NCBI GenBank assembly: GCA_938020565.1
Contig: CALIHP010000009.1
Coordinates: forward strand, 1 to 26,694
Reading direction: 5' to 3'
From: an uncultured Anaerolineaceae bacterium
GTDB taxonomy: Bacteria > Chloroflexota > Anaerolineae > Anaerolineales > Anaerolineaceae
DNA length: 26,694 nucleotides
Made by a program: the position numbers and the translations under genes. Below are positions 1-7,447 of this stretch, in pieces (positions within the stretch are counted from its first letter, which is position 1; every line of letters begins with the position of its first letter). Below the pieces are notes generated by a model that was given only the letters and a program-made list of their open reading frames with translations, made no database searches and was not told where the DNA came from.

Positions 1-969
1 GCGTCTGCGGCGCAGTGGATACCGGATTCCAGCGAAGACGGGACCTGGTGGGTGTACGTCAGTCACGACCTGAACGGCGGGCACTGGGACGCGGTTTCGA
101 TCGATCCTCATGTGTTAACGGCCCTCAGAGGGCAGAACATGCCGGCGGACGGGCTGGATCAGGAGAAGCGTATCGAACCGATAAAAGAGAACGCCTCGTT
201 CCGAGGCTGGAGCGTCCGTTTCACCAACCCGGAGACTGGCGATGTGCTTTATGACAGCGGCGACGAGGTCTGGAATTTGGATCATCCTTTCGATTATTAT
301 CCTGGCAACCCGTTGGAGATGGACTGCCTGATGACCGCTCGATGGGTCGTGGACATGCCGCTTCCGAATCCCGTTGGAAGGGTCGTGGACATGCTGCCTC
401 CGATTCCCGCCCGACGGGGTGTGGACATGCCGTCTCCGAATCCTGTCGGAAGGGACGGGGACATGCTGCTTTCGGATTCTGACGATTGCACGCGGTTTAC
501 AATGGTTGAGCATGTGACGGTCCCGCCCGGAACGATCATGAAACCGAACCAGAATTTTCGGAAGATCTGGCGGGTACGGAATGACAGCACCTGCACATGG
601 ACGCCGGAATTTTACTGGGAATTTGACGGCGGATATGATTCGGACGCTCCCTGGAAGACATATATACCGCATAATGTCGATCCGGGCGAGACGGTCGATA
701 TTGTCATGGAAATGAACGCGCTCTATTATGAAGGCGAATTCTGGGGGAATTGGATTTTGGCTTATCCCGGGCTTTATTGGGAGTTTACACCTGTGAATGA
801 ACGGAAATATATTTCGTACAACTATATTGTCAAAAAGGTTTGGGATCAGGATTGGCTTCCCGAAATAAATGATACCTCATTGACGGTAATCGATGAGGAT
901 CTGCTGAATTTCGATTTACCGGAATTTTTCCTGGAACCGACGATTGCATGGCCGCCGGTTATTCGATGA
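1..969 (+). CDS. Secreted NBR1-type Ig-like domain protein, 5' partial
   Basis: The frame is open from base 1, so the gene begins upstream of the window; a GTG at 52 is probably internal. The 322 visible residues fall into four parts. First comes an unassigned N-terminal part rich in Trp and Asp. Then there are three and a half copies of a 12-residue repeat (DNA 346-480, consensus VVDMPxPNPVGR). Third is a domain from about residue 163 to 280 resembling the NBR1 central Ig-like (FW) domain: a leading Cys, PPGTIMKPNQNFRKIWRVRN, CTWT, a DPGETVDI turn and a GNW motif. A short acidic tail follows. The same domain occurs in the next gene, 66 bases downstream. In bacteria such domains are typically on secreted or surface proteins, and the ligand is unknown. 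The domain call is fairly sure; the function is not. Confidence 0.75.
   Translation, partial: ASAAQWIPDSSEDGTWWVYVSHDLNGGHWDAVSIDPHVLTALRGQNMPADGLDQEKRIEPIKENASFRGWSVRFTNPETGDVLYDSGDEVWNLDHPFDYYPGNPLEMDCLMTARWVVDMPLPNPVGRVVDMLPPIPARRGVDMPSPNPVGRDGDMLLSDSDDCTRFTMVEHVTVPPGTIMKPNQNFRKIWRVRNDSTCTWTPEFYWEFDGGYDSDAPWKTYIPHNVDPGETVDIVMEMNALYYEGEFWGNWILAYPGLYWEFTPVNERKYISYNYIVKKVWDQDWLPEINDTSLTVIDEDLLNFDLPEFFLEPTIAWPPVIR
346..480 (+). repeat. In-frame 36-bp tandem repeat (12-residue units)
   Basis: Units start at 346, 382 and 418, with a degenerate fourth at 454. Each encodes [V/G]VDMxxPxPxxR: VVDMPLPNPVGR, VVDMLPPIPARR and GVDMPSPNPVGR, followed by a decayed DGDMLL. Period 36 keeps the reading frame. 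The array sits between the N-terminal part and the NBR1-type domain, so it probably acts as a spacer that can change in copy number. Confidence 0.85.
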
Positions 970-1035
970 CGGGGGTATCGGAGCGAGGCTGCGAACCTCA
1001 TTAAGTTTGGAAGAGATTAAAAAGAGGAGTCCGAC

Positions 1036-2400
1036 GTGAAGAGAAAGATATTCTTTTTCATTGGAATACTGATTATCGGGTTGATAACGTTTGGGCCGGC
1101 GAGCCGGGCGTTCGCGCAGGATTTAATCGCGACCATGGTCAGACAGACGATCGACGCGATGATTACGCCGACGCCGACGGTCTCGATTAAAGATATTAAA
1201 ATCGGCGTTTTCGTCAACCAGACGGTCGAGGCCTACTATACCGGGACGCCGACGCCGCTCCCGAAGCCGGAGAATCTCGAAACGGCGGTTTACGGGACGT
1301 TGGAGGCGATGAAACCGACGGCGACGCCGTCGGCGGAGGATCTCGAAATCGCGATCGCGGTCCATCAGACGGTTCAGGCGCTCTTCCCGCCCGCCCCGAC
1401 TGCCGACCTGGCCGCGCAGCTGCGGCAGACGATCGCGGCGTTCGAAGCGGCGCGGAACGATTCGGCGGTCCGCGCGCAGACGATGATGGTTCAGACGATC
1501 TCGGCGCTGGAGACGGCGGCGGCGGGGCGGAACCCGGTCGTTCCGACCCAGAGCGCGCCGGTCTGGAACCCAGCCGTCCCAGCCGCTCCGCCTGCGGCCC
1601 CCCCAGCCGCTCCGCCTGCGCCTCCCCCGGTCGTTCCGACGGCGAGGCCGTGCGAATCGTTCCGCTTTGTCGCGGACGTTTCGATCCCGGACGGAACGGT
1701 CATGAAGCCGGGGCAATCGTTTACGAAAACCTGGCGGATCCAGAATACGGGGAGCTGCGTCTGGTCGACGGCGTACCAGCTGTCCTTCGCGCGCGGGGAC
1801 CAGATGAACGCGCCGGCGGGAGTTCCGCTGACGCGGAACGTTAATCCGGGCGAGTCGGTCGATCTTACCGTTCCGATGGTCGCGCCGATGGCCTCCGGGA
1901 AGTACCGCGGGAACTGGCTGATGCGCAGCCCGTCGGGCCAGCTGTTCGGGCTGGGCTCGGGCGGAAAAGACGGCGTCTGGGTCGATATCCGGGTCCAGGC
2001 CGGGAGCGCTCCCCCGCCGCCAGCTCCGCCGCCGCAGCAGTTCAGATGCGAACATGTTTCAACGGTTTTCAACGACGTTCGAATGCCTGAAGGGATCGAC
2101 GCGATCCAGATGACGATCAACCTGAAAAATACCGGGAGCGCGACCTGGTCCAAAGATAACGTCGATCTCGTTTTTACGAGCGCGCGGTTTTGGACGGACG
2201 GTTATATCAGCGTCGGCAAGCGCTATGATTTAGCCAATTCAGTTTCGCCCGGGGATTCCGCAACGTTTACGGTGATTTGCGATGACTGCTATGACGATCT
2301 CTTTGAAAGTCCGGCGAACAATGTCATTTGGACGCTGATGAGCGGTTCGGATCGGATTTGCGAGTTTGACCTGACGAAAAATAAAATTGAAAACTGGTAA
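1036..2400 (+). CDS. Secreted NBR1-type Ig-like domain protein with T-x-x-A repeat region
   Basis: The start is GTG 1036, preceded by AAGAGGAG with a 6-base gap. The 454 residues begin with a signal peptide (hydrophobic 5-22, AFAQ-D cleavage near 28). Next is a helix-like region with six copies of a [V/L]xQT[I/V]xA motif (Thr at about 38, 63, 88, 112, 132 and 154), separated by Thr/Pro spacers such as TPTPT. An Ala/Pro-rich linker (about 165-205) precedes an NBR1-type Ig-like domain (206-320; DGTVMKPGQSFTKTWRIQNTG, CVWS, NPGESVDL, YRGNWLM). A second proline linker leads to another Ig-like domain (about 338-454) with a DDCYDD loop. It probably lies outside the cell and may be co-transcribed with the gene before it. 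The domain call is confident; the role is unknown. Confidence 0.85.
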   Translation: MKRKIFFFIGILIIGLITFGPASRAFAQDLIATMVRQTIDAMITPTPTVSIKDIKIGVFVNQTVEAYYTGTPTPLPKPENLETAVYGTLEAMKPTATPSAEDLEIAIAVHQTVQALFPPAPTADLAAQLRQTIAAFEAARNDSAVRAQTMMVQTISALETAAAGRNPVVPTQSAPVWNPAVPAAPPAAPPAAPPAPPPVVPTARPCESFRFVADVSIPDGTVMKPGQSFTKTWRIQNTGSCVWSTAYQLSFARGDQMNAPAGVPLTRNVNPGESVDLTVPMVAPMASGKYRGNWLMRSPSGQLFGLGSGGKDGVWVDIRVQAGSAPPPPAPPPQQFRCEHVSTVFNDVRMPEGIDAIQMTINLKNTGSATWSKDNVDLVFTSARFWTDGYISVGKRYDLANSVSPGDSATFTVICDDCYDDLFESPANNVIWTLMSGSDRICEFDLTKNKIENW

Positions 2401-2443
2401 CACGGTTCTGTATTTTGTAAAAGAGCCTCAAAGAGGCAGCCGG

Positions 2444-2490
2444 TCGCGGCAGAGCTTCCGTTTTCAGAAGCCTGCCGCGATGGTTTTTTT
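2444..2490 (+). terminator. Rho-independent terminator after the NBR1-type genes
   Basis: TCGCGGCAG (2444-2452) pairs perfectly with CTGCCGCGA (2472-2480). Inside, GCTTC pairs with GAAGC after a single bulged A, around an 8-base loop. The stem is followed by TGG and seven T's. A smaller hairpin (GCCTC-AAA-GAGGC, 2425-2437) lies just upstream. This separates the NBR1-type genes from the RNase P RNA gene. Confidence 0.85.
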
Positions 2491-2516
2491 CTGAGGTGAA
2501 AGAAAAATCGGGATCT

Positions 2517-2547
2517 TTTTCAATAGTTTTCAGATTTCGGGTAAAAT
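2517..2547 (+). promoter_or_regulatory. Probable promoter of the RNase P RNA gene
   Basis: A TAAAAT hexamer at 2542-2547 lies 6 bases before the inferred 5' end of the RNA. TTTTCA at 2517-2522 or TTTCAA at 2518-2523 could be a weak -35 at an 18-19 base spacing. The -10 is reasonable from its position; the -35 is uncertain. Confidence 0.5.
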
Positions 2548-2553
2548 ATAGAT

Positions 2554-2950
2554 GCCGGGTTGGTCAGATGATCGCGGTGTGACGTGGTTCATACCGAGGA
2601 AAGTCCGCACTCCTTAGAGCAAGATGCCGGATAACGTCCGGGGCGGGGCAACCTGCCGGAACAGGGCCACAGAAAAAAGATCGCTTCGCGGAAGCGGAGT
2701 CAGAGTGAAAAGGTAGTGTAAGAGACTACCGGCGTGGATGGCAACATCGCGGCCAGGCAACCCCCATCTGGAGCAAGGCCAAGCAGGAGCGAAGACTGTC
2801 GCGTACAGGCGAGGATCTGCTCGATCCCCATATAAGCTCCGGGTAGGCTGCTAGAGTCGTGCAGTAATGTACGTCCCAGAGAGATGGTCATCTCAGCGGG
2901 AGAACTCGAGGTCTCCTCTGAACAGAATGCGGCTTATAGATCAACCCGCT
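2554..2950 (+). ncRNA. rnpB: RNase P RNA, bacterial type A-like
   Basis: This is the catalytic RNA that matures tRNA 5' ends. All the conserved cores are visible in order: GAGGAAAGTCC near 2597, the AGGGCCACAGAAA stretch near 2665, GTGAAAAGG...GTAAGAGACTACC near 2705-2731, the GGAGCAAGGCCAA region near 2770, and the 3' ACAGAATGCGGCTTATAG at about 2922-2939. The ends are set by helix P1: GGGTTGGTC (2557-2565) pairs with GATCAACCC (2939-2947) with one G-T. A run of seven T's follows at 2950-2956. The length of about 397 bases is normal. No protein gene overlaps it convincingly. Confidence 0.97.
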
Positions 2951-2967
2951 TTTTTTATGAATCCGAT

Positions 2968-2992
2968 AAGAGCGACGGCGAGTCGCTCTTTT
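2968..2992. terminator. Hairpin terminator downstream of RNase P RNA
   Basis: AAGAGCGAC (2968-2976) pairs perfectly with GTCGCTCTT (2982-2990) around a 5-base loop, with further T's after it. It lies about 20 bases past the RNase P RNA and probably backs up the T-run there. Confidence 0.75.
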
Positions 2993-3249
2993 ACGTCTGC
3001 GCTTTCAGGCAGCGGCTGCTTTTAGCTGGAAGCAGGCCGTTATATAAAAACGTGTAATCAAATTTCCGCATATGACGTAAAAACTCCGCCTGTCATTCTA
3101 AGCTGAAAGCTGTTGATTCGGGTTCCCCTGCGTTTATCTGCATATGAATCGTCGGTTTTATATGCAGAAACGGGAAGCCTGTCTGCATATAAAACCGGAA
3201 AAACAGATGCAGAATCGAGGTTCGGTATCTTTTTTTATCTATACCAGTC
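2993..3249. other. Gene-free stretch between rnpB and the beta-helix gene
   Basis: No open frame with a ribosome binding site and no tRNA-like fold was seen on either strand. The stretch is more AT-rich than the coding DNA around it. Its only obvious structure is the TCTGCATAT inverted repeat cluster listed separately, plus a T-run near 3229-3236. Confidence 0.6.
3137..3213. repeat. Nested inverted repeat built on TCTGCATAT
   Basis: CGGTTTTATATGCAGA (3153-3168) and TCTGCATATAAAACCG (3182-3197) are perfect 16-base reverse complements around a 13-base spacer. Outside them TCTGCAT (3137-3143) is the reverse complement of ATGCAGA (3207-3213). The core motif thus occurs four times in alternating orientation within 77 bases. 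It ends about 40 bases before the likely promoter of the beta-helix gene. It could be a multi-site operator, a structured RNA or a remnant mobile element. The sequence alone does not decide. Confidence 0.8.
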
Positions 3250-3282
3250 TTAAACCAAATGAGCGGCCGATCCCGTACAATA
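3250..3282 (+). promoter_or_regulatory. Probable promoter of the beta-helix protein gene
   Basis: The -10 is TACAAT at 3276-3281, preceded by ATCC two bases upstream of the hexamer. TTAAAC at 3250-3255 is a possible but far-spaced -35 (20 bases). The block TAAACCA...GATCC..TA..ATAA...CAGG is repeated upstream of the VTC gene at 5166-5204, which supports its being a real control region. Confidence 0.6.
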
Positions 3283-3313
3283 AAATCAGGCTTATTGGAA
3301 ACGGAGGGAAAGG

Positions 3314-5074
3314 ATGAAAATCAATCCATTCAAAGCTTTACGAAGAATTGCGCCGCTGAACGCGGCCGCCGTACTCTTCATCGCGGGCATGATCGTTAAC
3401 GGGGCCGGCGCGGCGGACGCGGAGACGATCCGCTTCACCGGAACGAGCGCAGACAGCGATTCGTCCGCGGTCAGTGCCGAGGGGTCGACCGTGACGATAT
3501 CCGCGGCGGGAAGCTATCGGCTGACCGGCGAGCTCGCGGACGGTCGGCTCGTCGTCGATCCGGAGGACGGCGCGAACGTCGTTCTTATTTTCGACGGCGT
3601 TTCGATCCATTCTTCGACCGGGTCGCCGCTGGCGATTCTGAACGGAAAAGAAACGGAGATCGTTTTAGCGGATGGGAGCGTCAATAACCTTTCTAACGCG
3701 CGCGCAACCGTTTCCCCGGATCCGGAGACCGACGAACCGAACGCGGCGCTTTACAGCAGGGCCGACCTGACGATCAGCGGGACCGGTACGCTCAATCTGA
3801 CCGGCGCTTATAACGACGGGATCAACGGCAAGGATACGCTGACGATTAACGGCGGGTCAATTAACGTTACCGCGGTTGACGACGGGATCCGCGGTAAGGA
3901 TGCGCTGACGGTGAACGGCGGGAAGCTGACGGTAACGGCCGGCGGAGACGGGCTGAAATCCGATAACGATTCGGACGCGGCGAAAGGGACGATTACGATT
4001 TCGGGCGGCGAGCTCGAAATCGTCGCCGCAGGAGACGGCGTTTCAGCGTATACCGGCGTGATCGTCAGCGGCGGGACCGCGACGATTCAGAGCGGCGGCG
4101 GATATCAGTCGTCCGTCTCCTCGGATCAGTCCGCCAAAGGCGTCAAGGCCGGAAGCGATATCCGGATCGAAGCGGGAACGCTGACGGTCAGCGCCGCCGA
4201 GGACGGGATCCATTCCGACGGCTCGATTGCGATCCAGGGCGGAGAAATTGTCCTTTCCGCCGGGGACGATGGAATTCGCGCCGAAAGCGCGCTGACGATC
4301 GACGGCGGCGCAGTCACGGTCCGGACGGCGTACGAGGGACTGGAGGCGGCGGATATTACGCTCAACGACGGAACGGTAACGGTTACGTCTCAGGACGACT
4401 CGCTCAATATTTCCGACGGGAGCGGCGGTTCCCAGGACGGGTTCGGCTTCGGCCGCGGAGGGTTCGAGGTGACGGACGGGAAGCTGACGATTAACGGCGG
4501 GACGCTCCTGGTGACGACGGTTTCGGGCGACAGCCTCGATTCGAACGGCGGACTGGAAATTAACGGCGGACTGGTCCTGATCAACGGGACGACGAGCAAC
4601 GGCAACGGGTCGCTGGACGTCAACGGCAGCTTCACGGTTAACGGCGGAACGCTGATCAGCGTCGGATCGGCGGGTATGGCGCAGGTCCCGGACGCGGCCT
4701 CGGCGCAGAATCTGGTAATGATTACGGTTTCGGGCGGAACGGGCGGAGAGCTGGTTCATATCGGCGACGCGAATGGGAACGGGCTGATGACGTTCGAGCC
4801 GACGACGGATTGGCAGACGCTGTATTTTTCTTCGCCGGAGCTGAAAATCGGCGAGACGTATACGCTTTCCGTCGGTGGAACGGTCAGCGGCAACGAGATT
4901 TTCGGATATTATCCCGACGGGGAATATTCGGGAGGAACCGCGCTGGAGACGTTTACACTGACGTCGAATATTACAACGGTCGGCAGCGGCGGTTTTGGCA
5001 GTGGTCCTGGCGGTCCTGGCGGGGGCCCTGGCGGCCCCGGCGAGTTTGACCGTCCCGGTGGGGGGCGGCGCTGA
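3314..5074 (+). CDS. Secreted beta-helix carbohydrate-binding-like protein (Cthe_2159 / DUF4353 family)
   Basis: The start is ATG 3314 behind GGAGGG. The 586 residues start with a signal peptide (hydrophobic about 13-33, AGAADA cleavage region). A long series of short beta-strand repeats runs from about 60 to 450. These have the form (DGI)-x-x-x-(A/D)-L-T-I-N-G-G-x-(L/I)-x-V-T-A, with DDG or GDG acidic turns that could bind calcium; examples are at 169-186, 190-206, 297-314 and 319-336. A C-terminal beta region (about 465-555) leads to a Gly/Pro tail with GPGG repeats ending in Arg-Arg. Cthe_2159-type proteins bind acidic and cellulosic polysaccharides. The family often co-occurs with VTC and DUF4956 genes, as here. 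It has its own promoter and terminator. The family assignment is confident; the ligand is unknown. Confidence 0.88.
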   Translation: MKINPFKALRRIAPLNAAAVLFIAGMIVNGAGAADAETIRFTGTSADSDSSAVSAEGSTVTISAAGSYRLTGELADGRLVVDPEDGANVVLIFDGVSIHSSTGSPLAILNGKETEIVLADGSVNNLSNARATVSPDPETDEPNAALYSRADLTISGTGTLNLTGAYNDGINGKDTLTINGGSINVTAVDDGIRGKDALTVNGGKLTVTAGGDGLKSDNDSDAAKGTITISGGELEIVAAGDGVSAYTGVIVSGGTATIQSGGGYQSSVSSDQSAKGVKAGSDIRIEAGTLTVSAAEDGIHSDGSIAIQGGEIVLSAGDDGIRAESALTIDGGAVTVRTAYEGLEAADITLNDGTVTVTSQDDSLNISDGSGGSQDGFGFGRGGFEVTDGKLTINGGTLLVTTVSGDSLDSNGGLEINGGLVLINGTTSNGNGSLDVNGSFTVNGGTLISVGSAGMAQVPDAASAQNLVMITVSGGTGGELVHIGDANGNGLMTFEPTTDWQTLYFSSPELKIGETYTLSVGGTVSGNEIFGYYPDGEYSGGTALETFTLTSNITTVGSGGFGSGPGGPGGGPGGPGEFDRPGGGRR

Positions 5075-5108
5075 TCGCGGAAGAGTCGGGCAGGCGTTTT
5101 ACGGGAAT

Positions 5109-5154
5109 GCGTTCCGGAGGCCTTCGGGCTTTCGGGACGCGTCTTTTTCTTTTC
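5109..5154 (+). terminator. Terminator after the beta-helix gene
   Basis: GCGTTCCGGAGGCC (5109-5122) folds onto GGCTTTCGGGACGC (5127-5140) through a TTCG tetraloop, with a few G-T pairs. A T-rich tract (TCTTTTTCTTTTC) follows. Confidence 0.85.
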
Positions 5155-5164
5155 TATACGGTTC

Positions 5165-5198
5165 CTAAACCATTCGCGCCTTCAGATCCGATATGATA
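5165..5198 (+). promoter_or_regulatory. Probable promoter of the VTC-DUF4956-two-component operon
   Basis: The -10 is TATGAT at 5192-5197 with ATCC at 5186-5189. The upstream TAAACCA at 5166-5172, GATCC, ATAA and CAGG match the leader of the beta-helix gene at nearly identical spacing. No good -35 hexamer is visible, which hints at an activator-dependent promoter. Confidence 0.6.
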
Positions 5199-5241
5199 AG
5201 CGCAGGATGTACAAGGAAAGTTGGAGGGAAAGGAGGCGGCG

Positions 5242-6069
5242 ATGAACATGCCTGTTCACATCCCGCAAACAGATACGATCGCGCGGGTCAGCCTGGACAA
5301 TCTGGAGCTGCGTGAAACCGCGACGTTGAAGAGGATCGCGGATCGTTTCGACGCGATAACGCTCGCTGAAATGGATTCCGTAAAGCTGATGGATCGGGTC
5401 GATCGGAAATACGTTTTAAAGCTGCATGATCTTCCGGAGATTTTAGCGTCGGTTCGCGGCGATTATCGGATTTTATCCGTTGAAGGAGCGCGGCTCAATC
5501 ATTACCGGACGGTTTATTTTGATACCGACGGTTTCGAGCTTTATGCGAATCATGTTACGCTGCGGAAGAACCGTTATAAGGTCCGCGTTCGCGAATACTC
5601 GGAATCGCGCCTGACCTTTTTAGAAGTCAAGCGCAAGACGAATAACGGGCGGACGATTAAGACGCGCGAGCCGATCGGATCTTTTACTGAGATGTCGGCG
5701 CGAGGCGAGCGCCTTGAAATCGAGCTGGCTGGAAACGTTCGGCGGCTCGGCGCGAAGCTCTGGAATAATTTCAGCCGCATGACCCTCGTCAGCCGAACCG
5801 GACAGGAGCGCGTCACGATCGACGTCGGTATTTCGCTGTTGACGCCGGAAAACGCGCTGTATCTGGATCGGATCGCGGTCGCGGAGGTCAAAACCGGGAG
5901 CTCGGCTCAGGCTTCGTTGTTTGCGAATCAGATGAAAGCCTATCGCTGTCATGCGCAGTCGTTCAGTAAATACGCTGTCGGGATTAACGCGCTGTATGAC
6001 GGCGTGAAAAAGAATGCGATGAAGCCGATCATGCTGCAATTAAAAAAGTTGATGGAAGGGGTGTCATGA
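5242..6069 (+). CDS. Polyphosphate polymerase domain protein (VTC family)
   Basis: ATG 5242 has AAAGGAGG five bases upstream, so it is preferred to a TTG at 5221. The 275 residues form a triphosphate-tunnel-type VTC domain: VDRKYVL (53-59), YRTVYFDT (88-95), TLRKNRYKVRVREY (106-119), FLEVKRK (126-132), ERVTIDV (189-195), AEVKTG (214-219) and SKYAVG (242-247). The paired ExK motifs and the Arg/Lys residues are those expected to bind metal and polyphosphate. In yeast, Vtc4 makes polyphosphate from ATP at a membrane. Bacterial homologues are usually paired with DUF4956, and this gene overlaps its DUF4956 neighbour by four bases. The protein has no membrane segment, so it probably works at the membrane through that partner. 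The fold is sure; the substrate is inferred. Confidence 0.88.
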   Translation: MNMPVHIPQTDTIARVSLDNLELRETATLKRIADRFDAITLAEMDSVKLMDRVDRKYVLKLHDLPEILASVRGDYRILSVEGARLNHYRTVYFDTDGFELYANHVTLRKNRYKVRVREYSESRLTFLEVKRKTNNGRTIKTREPIGSFTEMSARGERLEIELAGNVRRLGAKLWNNFSRMTLVSRTGQERVTIDVGISLLTPENALYLDRIAVAEVKTGSSAQASLFANQMKAYRCHAQSFSKYAVGINALYDGVKKNAMKPIMLQLKKLMEGVS

Positions 6070-6713
6070 TGTCAGACTTGAGTTTATATTTGATTGGCTT
6101 TTTGATTAATTTCATGGTCGCGTTTGCGCTGGTCCGCTGGATTTATTATCCGTCCTCGCCGGTCAAGTCGCATGTGTTTACCTTTTTAGCGTTCAACACG
6201 ATTATTTATTTCGTGATCAGTATTTTGACCGACTCCGATATGGGCGTGGGGATTGGCTTCGGGCTTTTCGCGATTTTCTCGCTCCTCCGCTATCGGACTG
6301 ATCCGGTCCCGATCCGCGAGATGACGTACCTGTTTATTATCGTTGCGCTTCCGGTCATGAATTCGGCGGCGACGTCGGATCGGAAATGGCTGGAAATGAT
6401 CCTTGCGAACGGGATTGTCCTGCTCGTTCTCTGGGTCCTTGAAAAGGAATGGGGGTTCCGGTATGAGGTTTCGAAAACGATCCTGTATGAAAAGATCGAC
6501 CTGATCGTTCCAGAGCGGTACCCGGAACTGATCGCTGATCTCGAAAAGCGGACAGGACTGAAAATAAAGCGGGCCCGGATTGGAAAGCTGGATTTCATGC
6601 GCGATACCGCGACGATCGAAGTTTTTACCGAAGGCGCGGGAGAGAAGGGCCTTGTGAAGTACAATTCGGACGGTCGGATTTCCGTGAAGTCTGACATGGA
6701 TGACGACGATTAA
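6066..6713 (+). CDS. DUF4956 domain membrane protein
   Basis: ATG 6066 overlaps the VTC stop (ATGA), which indicates translational coupling; a second ATG at 6069 is possible. In the 215 residues, hydrophobic segments at about 6-25, 37-53, 60-73, 86-100 and 110-126 surround the family hallmark FSLLRYRTDPVPIREMTYLF (71-90). The soluble C-terminal part (about 130-215) resembles the small alpha-beta tail seen in this family and ends in an acidic run. DUF4956 proteins are of unknown function and are encoded next to VTC polymerases and CotH-type kinases. A role in anchoring the polymerase or moving its product is an inference. Confidence 0.85.
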   Translation: MMSDLSLYLIGFLINFMVAFALVRWIYYPSSPVKSHVFTFLAFNTIIYFVISILTDSDMGVGIGFGLFAIFSLLRYRTDPVPIREMTYLFIIVALPVMNSAATSDRKWLEMILANGIVLLVLWVLEKEWGFRYEVSKTILYEKIDLIVPERYPELIADLEKRTGLKIKRARIGKLDFMRDTATIEVFTEGAGEKGLVKYNSDGRISVKSDMDDDD

Positions 6714-6746
6714 TCGGATATTCTTTTTCAGGCAGCGGAGGCGGCG

Positions 6747-7436
6747 ATGACACGGAAGATTCTGGTTGTTGACGATACGAGAAATATGCAGGCGATGCTG
6801 CGCGATTTTCTCGAAACGCAGGATTTCGCGGTCGTCGCCGCTTCGGACGGCGTCGAGGCGTTCGACGTTCTCAGGAGCAGCCCGGTTGATCTGATCCTGC
6901 TGGATATTATGATGCCCAATATGGACGGTTTCCAATTTATTACGCAGCTGAAACGCAGCTCGAATATTCCGGTGATAATGGTAACCGCGCGGCAGCAGGA
7001 ATCGGATATCGTCAGGGGCTTCGAGCTGGGGGCGGACGATTACGTCGTCAAGCCGTTCCGGTTCCGCGAATTGCTGATGCGGATGCGTGCCGTGCTCCGG
7101 CGTTCAGCGGCGGCGAGCGAAGAGCCGGACGATCTTGTCGTCGGTCGGCTGACGCTCAGCCGCGCGGCGCATAAGGTTTTCAAGGCTGGGCAGCCGATCG
7201 ACTTTACCCCGCTCGAATTTTTTGTTCTGGAGACGCTGATGCGCAGTCCCGGGCAGGTCGTCAAGCGCGCCGATCTCAGTATCCGCCTGATCGAAAACGG
7301 GTTCAGCGGATCGGAAGCGACGCTGAAAATTCATGTCCGCAATATCCGGCTCAAGCTGGGCGATGACTTGAACCGGCCGGTCTATATCGAGACGGTTTTC
7401 GGGATCGGGTACCGTTTTCTCGAAAACGCCGGATGA
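6747..7436 (+). CDS. Two-component response regulator, OmpR/PhoB type
   Basis: ATG 6747 has GGAGG five bases upstream and lies 33 bases after the DUF4956 gene. The 229 residues contain a receiver domain (1-117) with the acidic pair D9-D10, phosphoacceptor D53 in LLDIMMPNMDG, T80 and K102. A winged-helix DNA-binding domain (about 128-228) follows, with FTPLEFFVLETLMR, the recognition-helix region SEATLKIHVRNIRLKLG and the wing IETVFGIGYRF. It should be phosphorylated by the kinase encoded next and act on DNA. The two related leaders at 3251 and 5166 are plausible targets. Confidence 0.93.
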   Translation: MTRKILVVDDTRNMQAMLRDFLETQDFAVVAASDGVEAFDVLRSSPVDLILLDIMMPNMDGFQFITQLKRSSNIPVIMVTARQQESDIVRGFELGADDYVVKPFRFRELLMRMRAVLRRSAAASEEPDDLVVGRLTLSRAAHKVFKAGQPIDFTPLEFFVLETLMRSPGQVVKRADLSIRLIENGFSGSEATLKIHVRNIRLKLGDDLNRPVYIETVFGIGYRFLENAG

Positions 7437-7447
7437 AAGGACGCGGG

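Noticed and set aside
52..969. GTG at 52 as the start of the first gene
   Set aside because: The frame is open to base 1, the upstream residues resemble the rest of the domain, and no ribosome binding site precedes the GTG.
1123..2055. Open frame of 310 codons on the minus strand
   Set aside because: It is antisense to the second NBR1-type gene and extremely Arg-rich, so it is a composition artefact.
2700..2891. Open frame of 63 codons on the minus strand
   Set aside because: It lies inside the RNase P RNA, whose structure explains the sequence.
3000..3135. Possible tRNA-like or small RNA gene after rnpB
   Set aside because: A GATTCGGGTTCCCC string recalls a T-arm, but no matching acceptor, D-arm or anticodon stem could be paired.
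4043..4759. Open frame of 238 codons on the minus strand
   Set aside because: It mirrors the repetitive beta-helix gene and shows no independent start signal or domain.
5008..5043. GGTCCTGGC-like short tandem repeats
   Set aside because: They encode the GPGG tail of the beta-helix protein in frame; they are not a CRISPR array or separate element.
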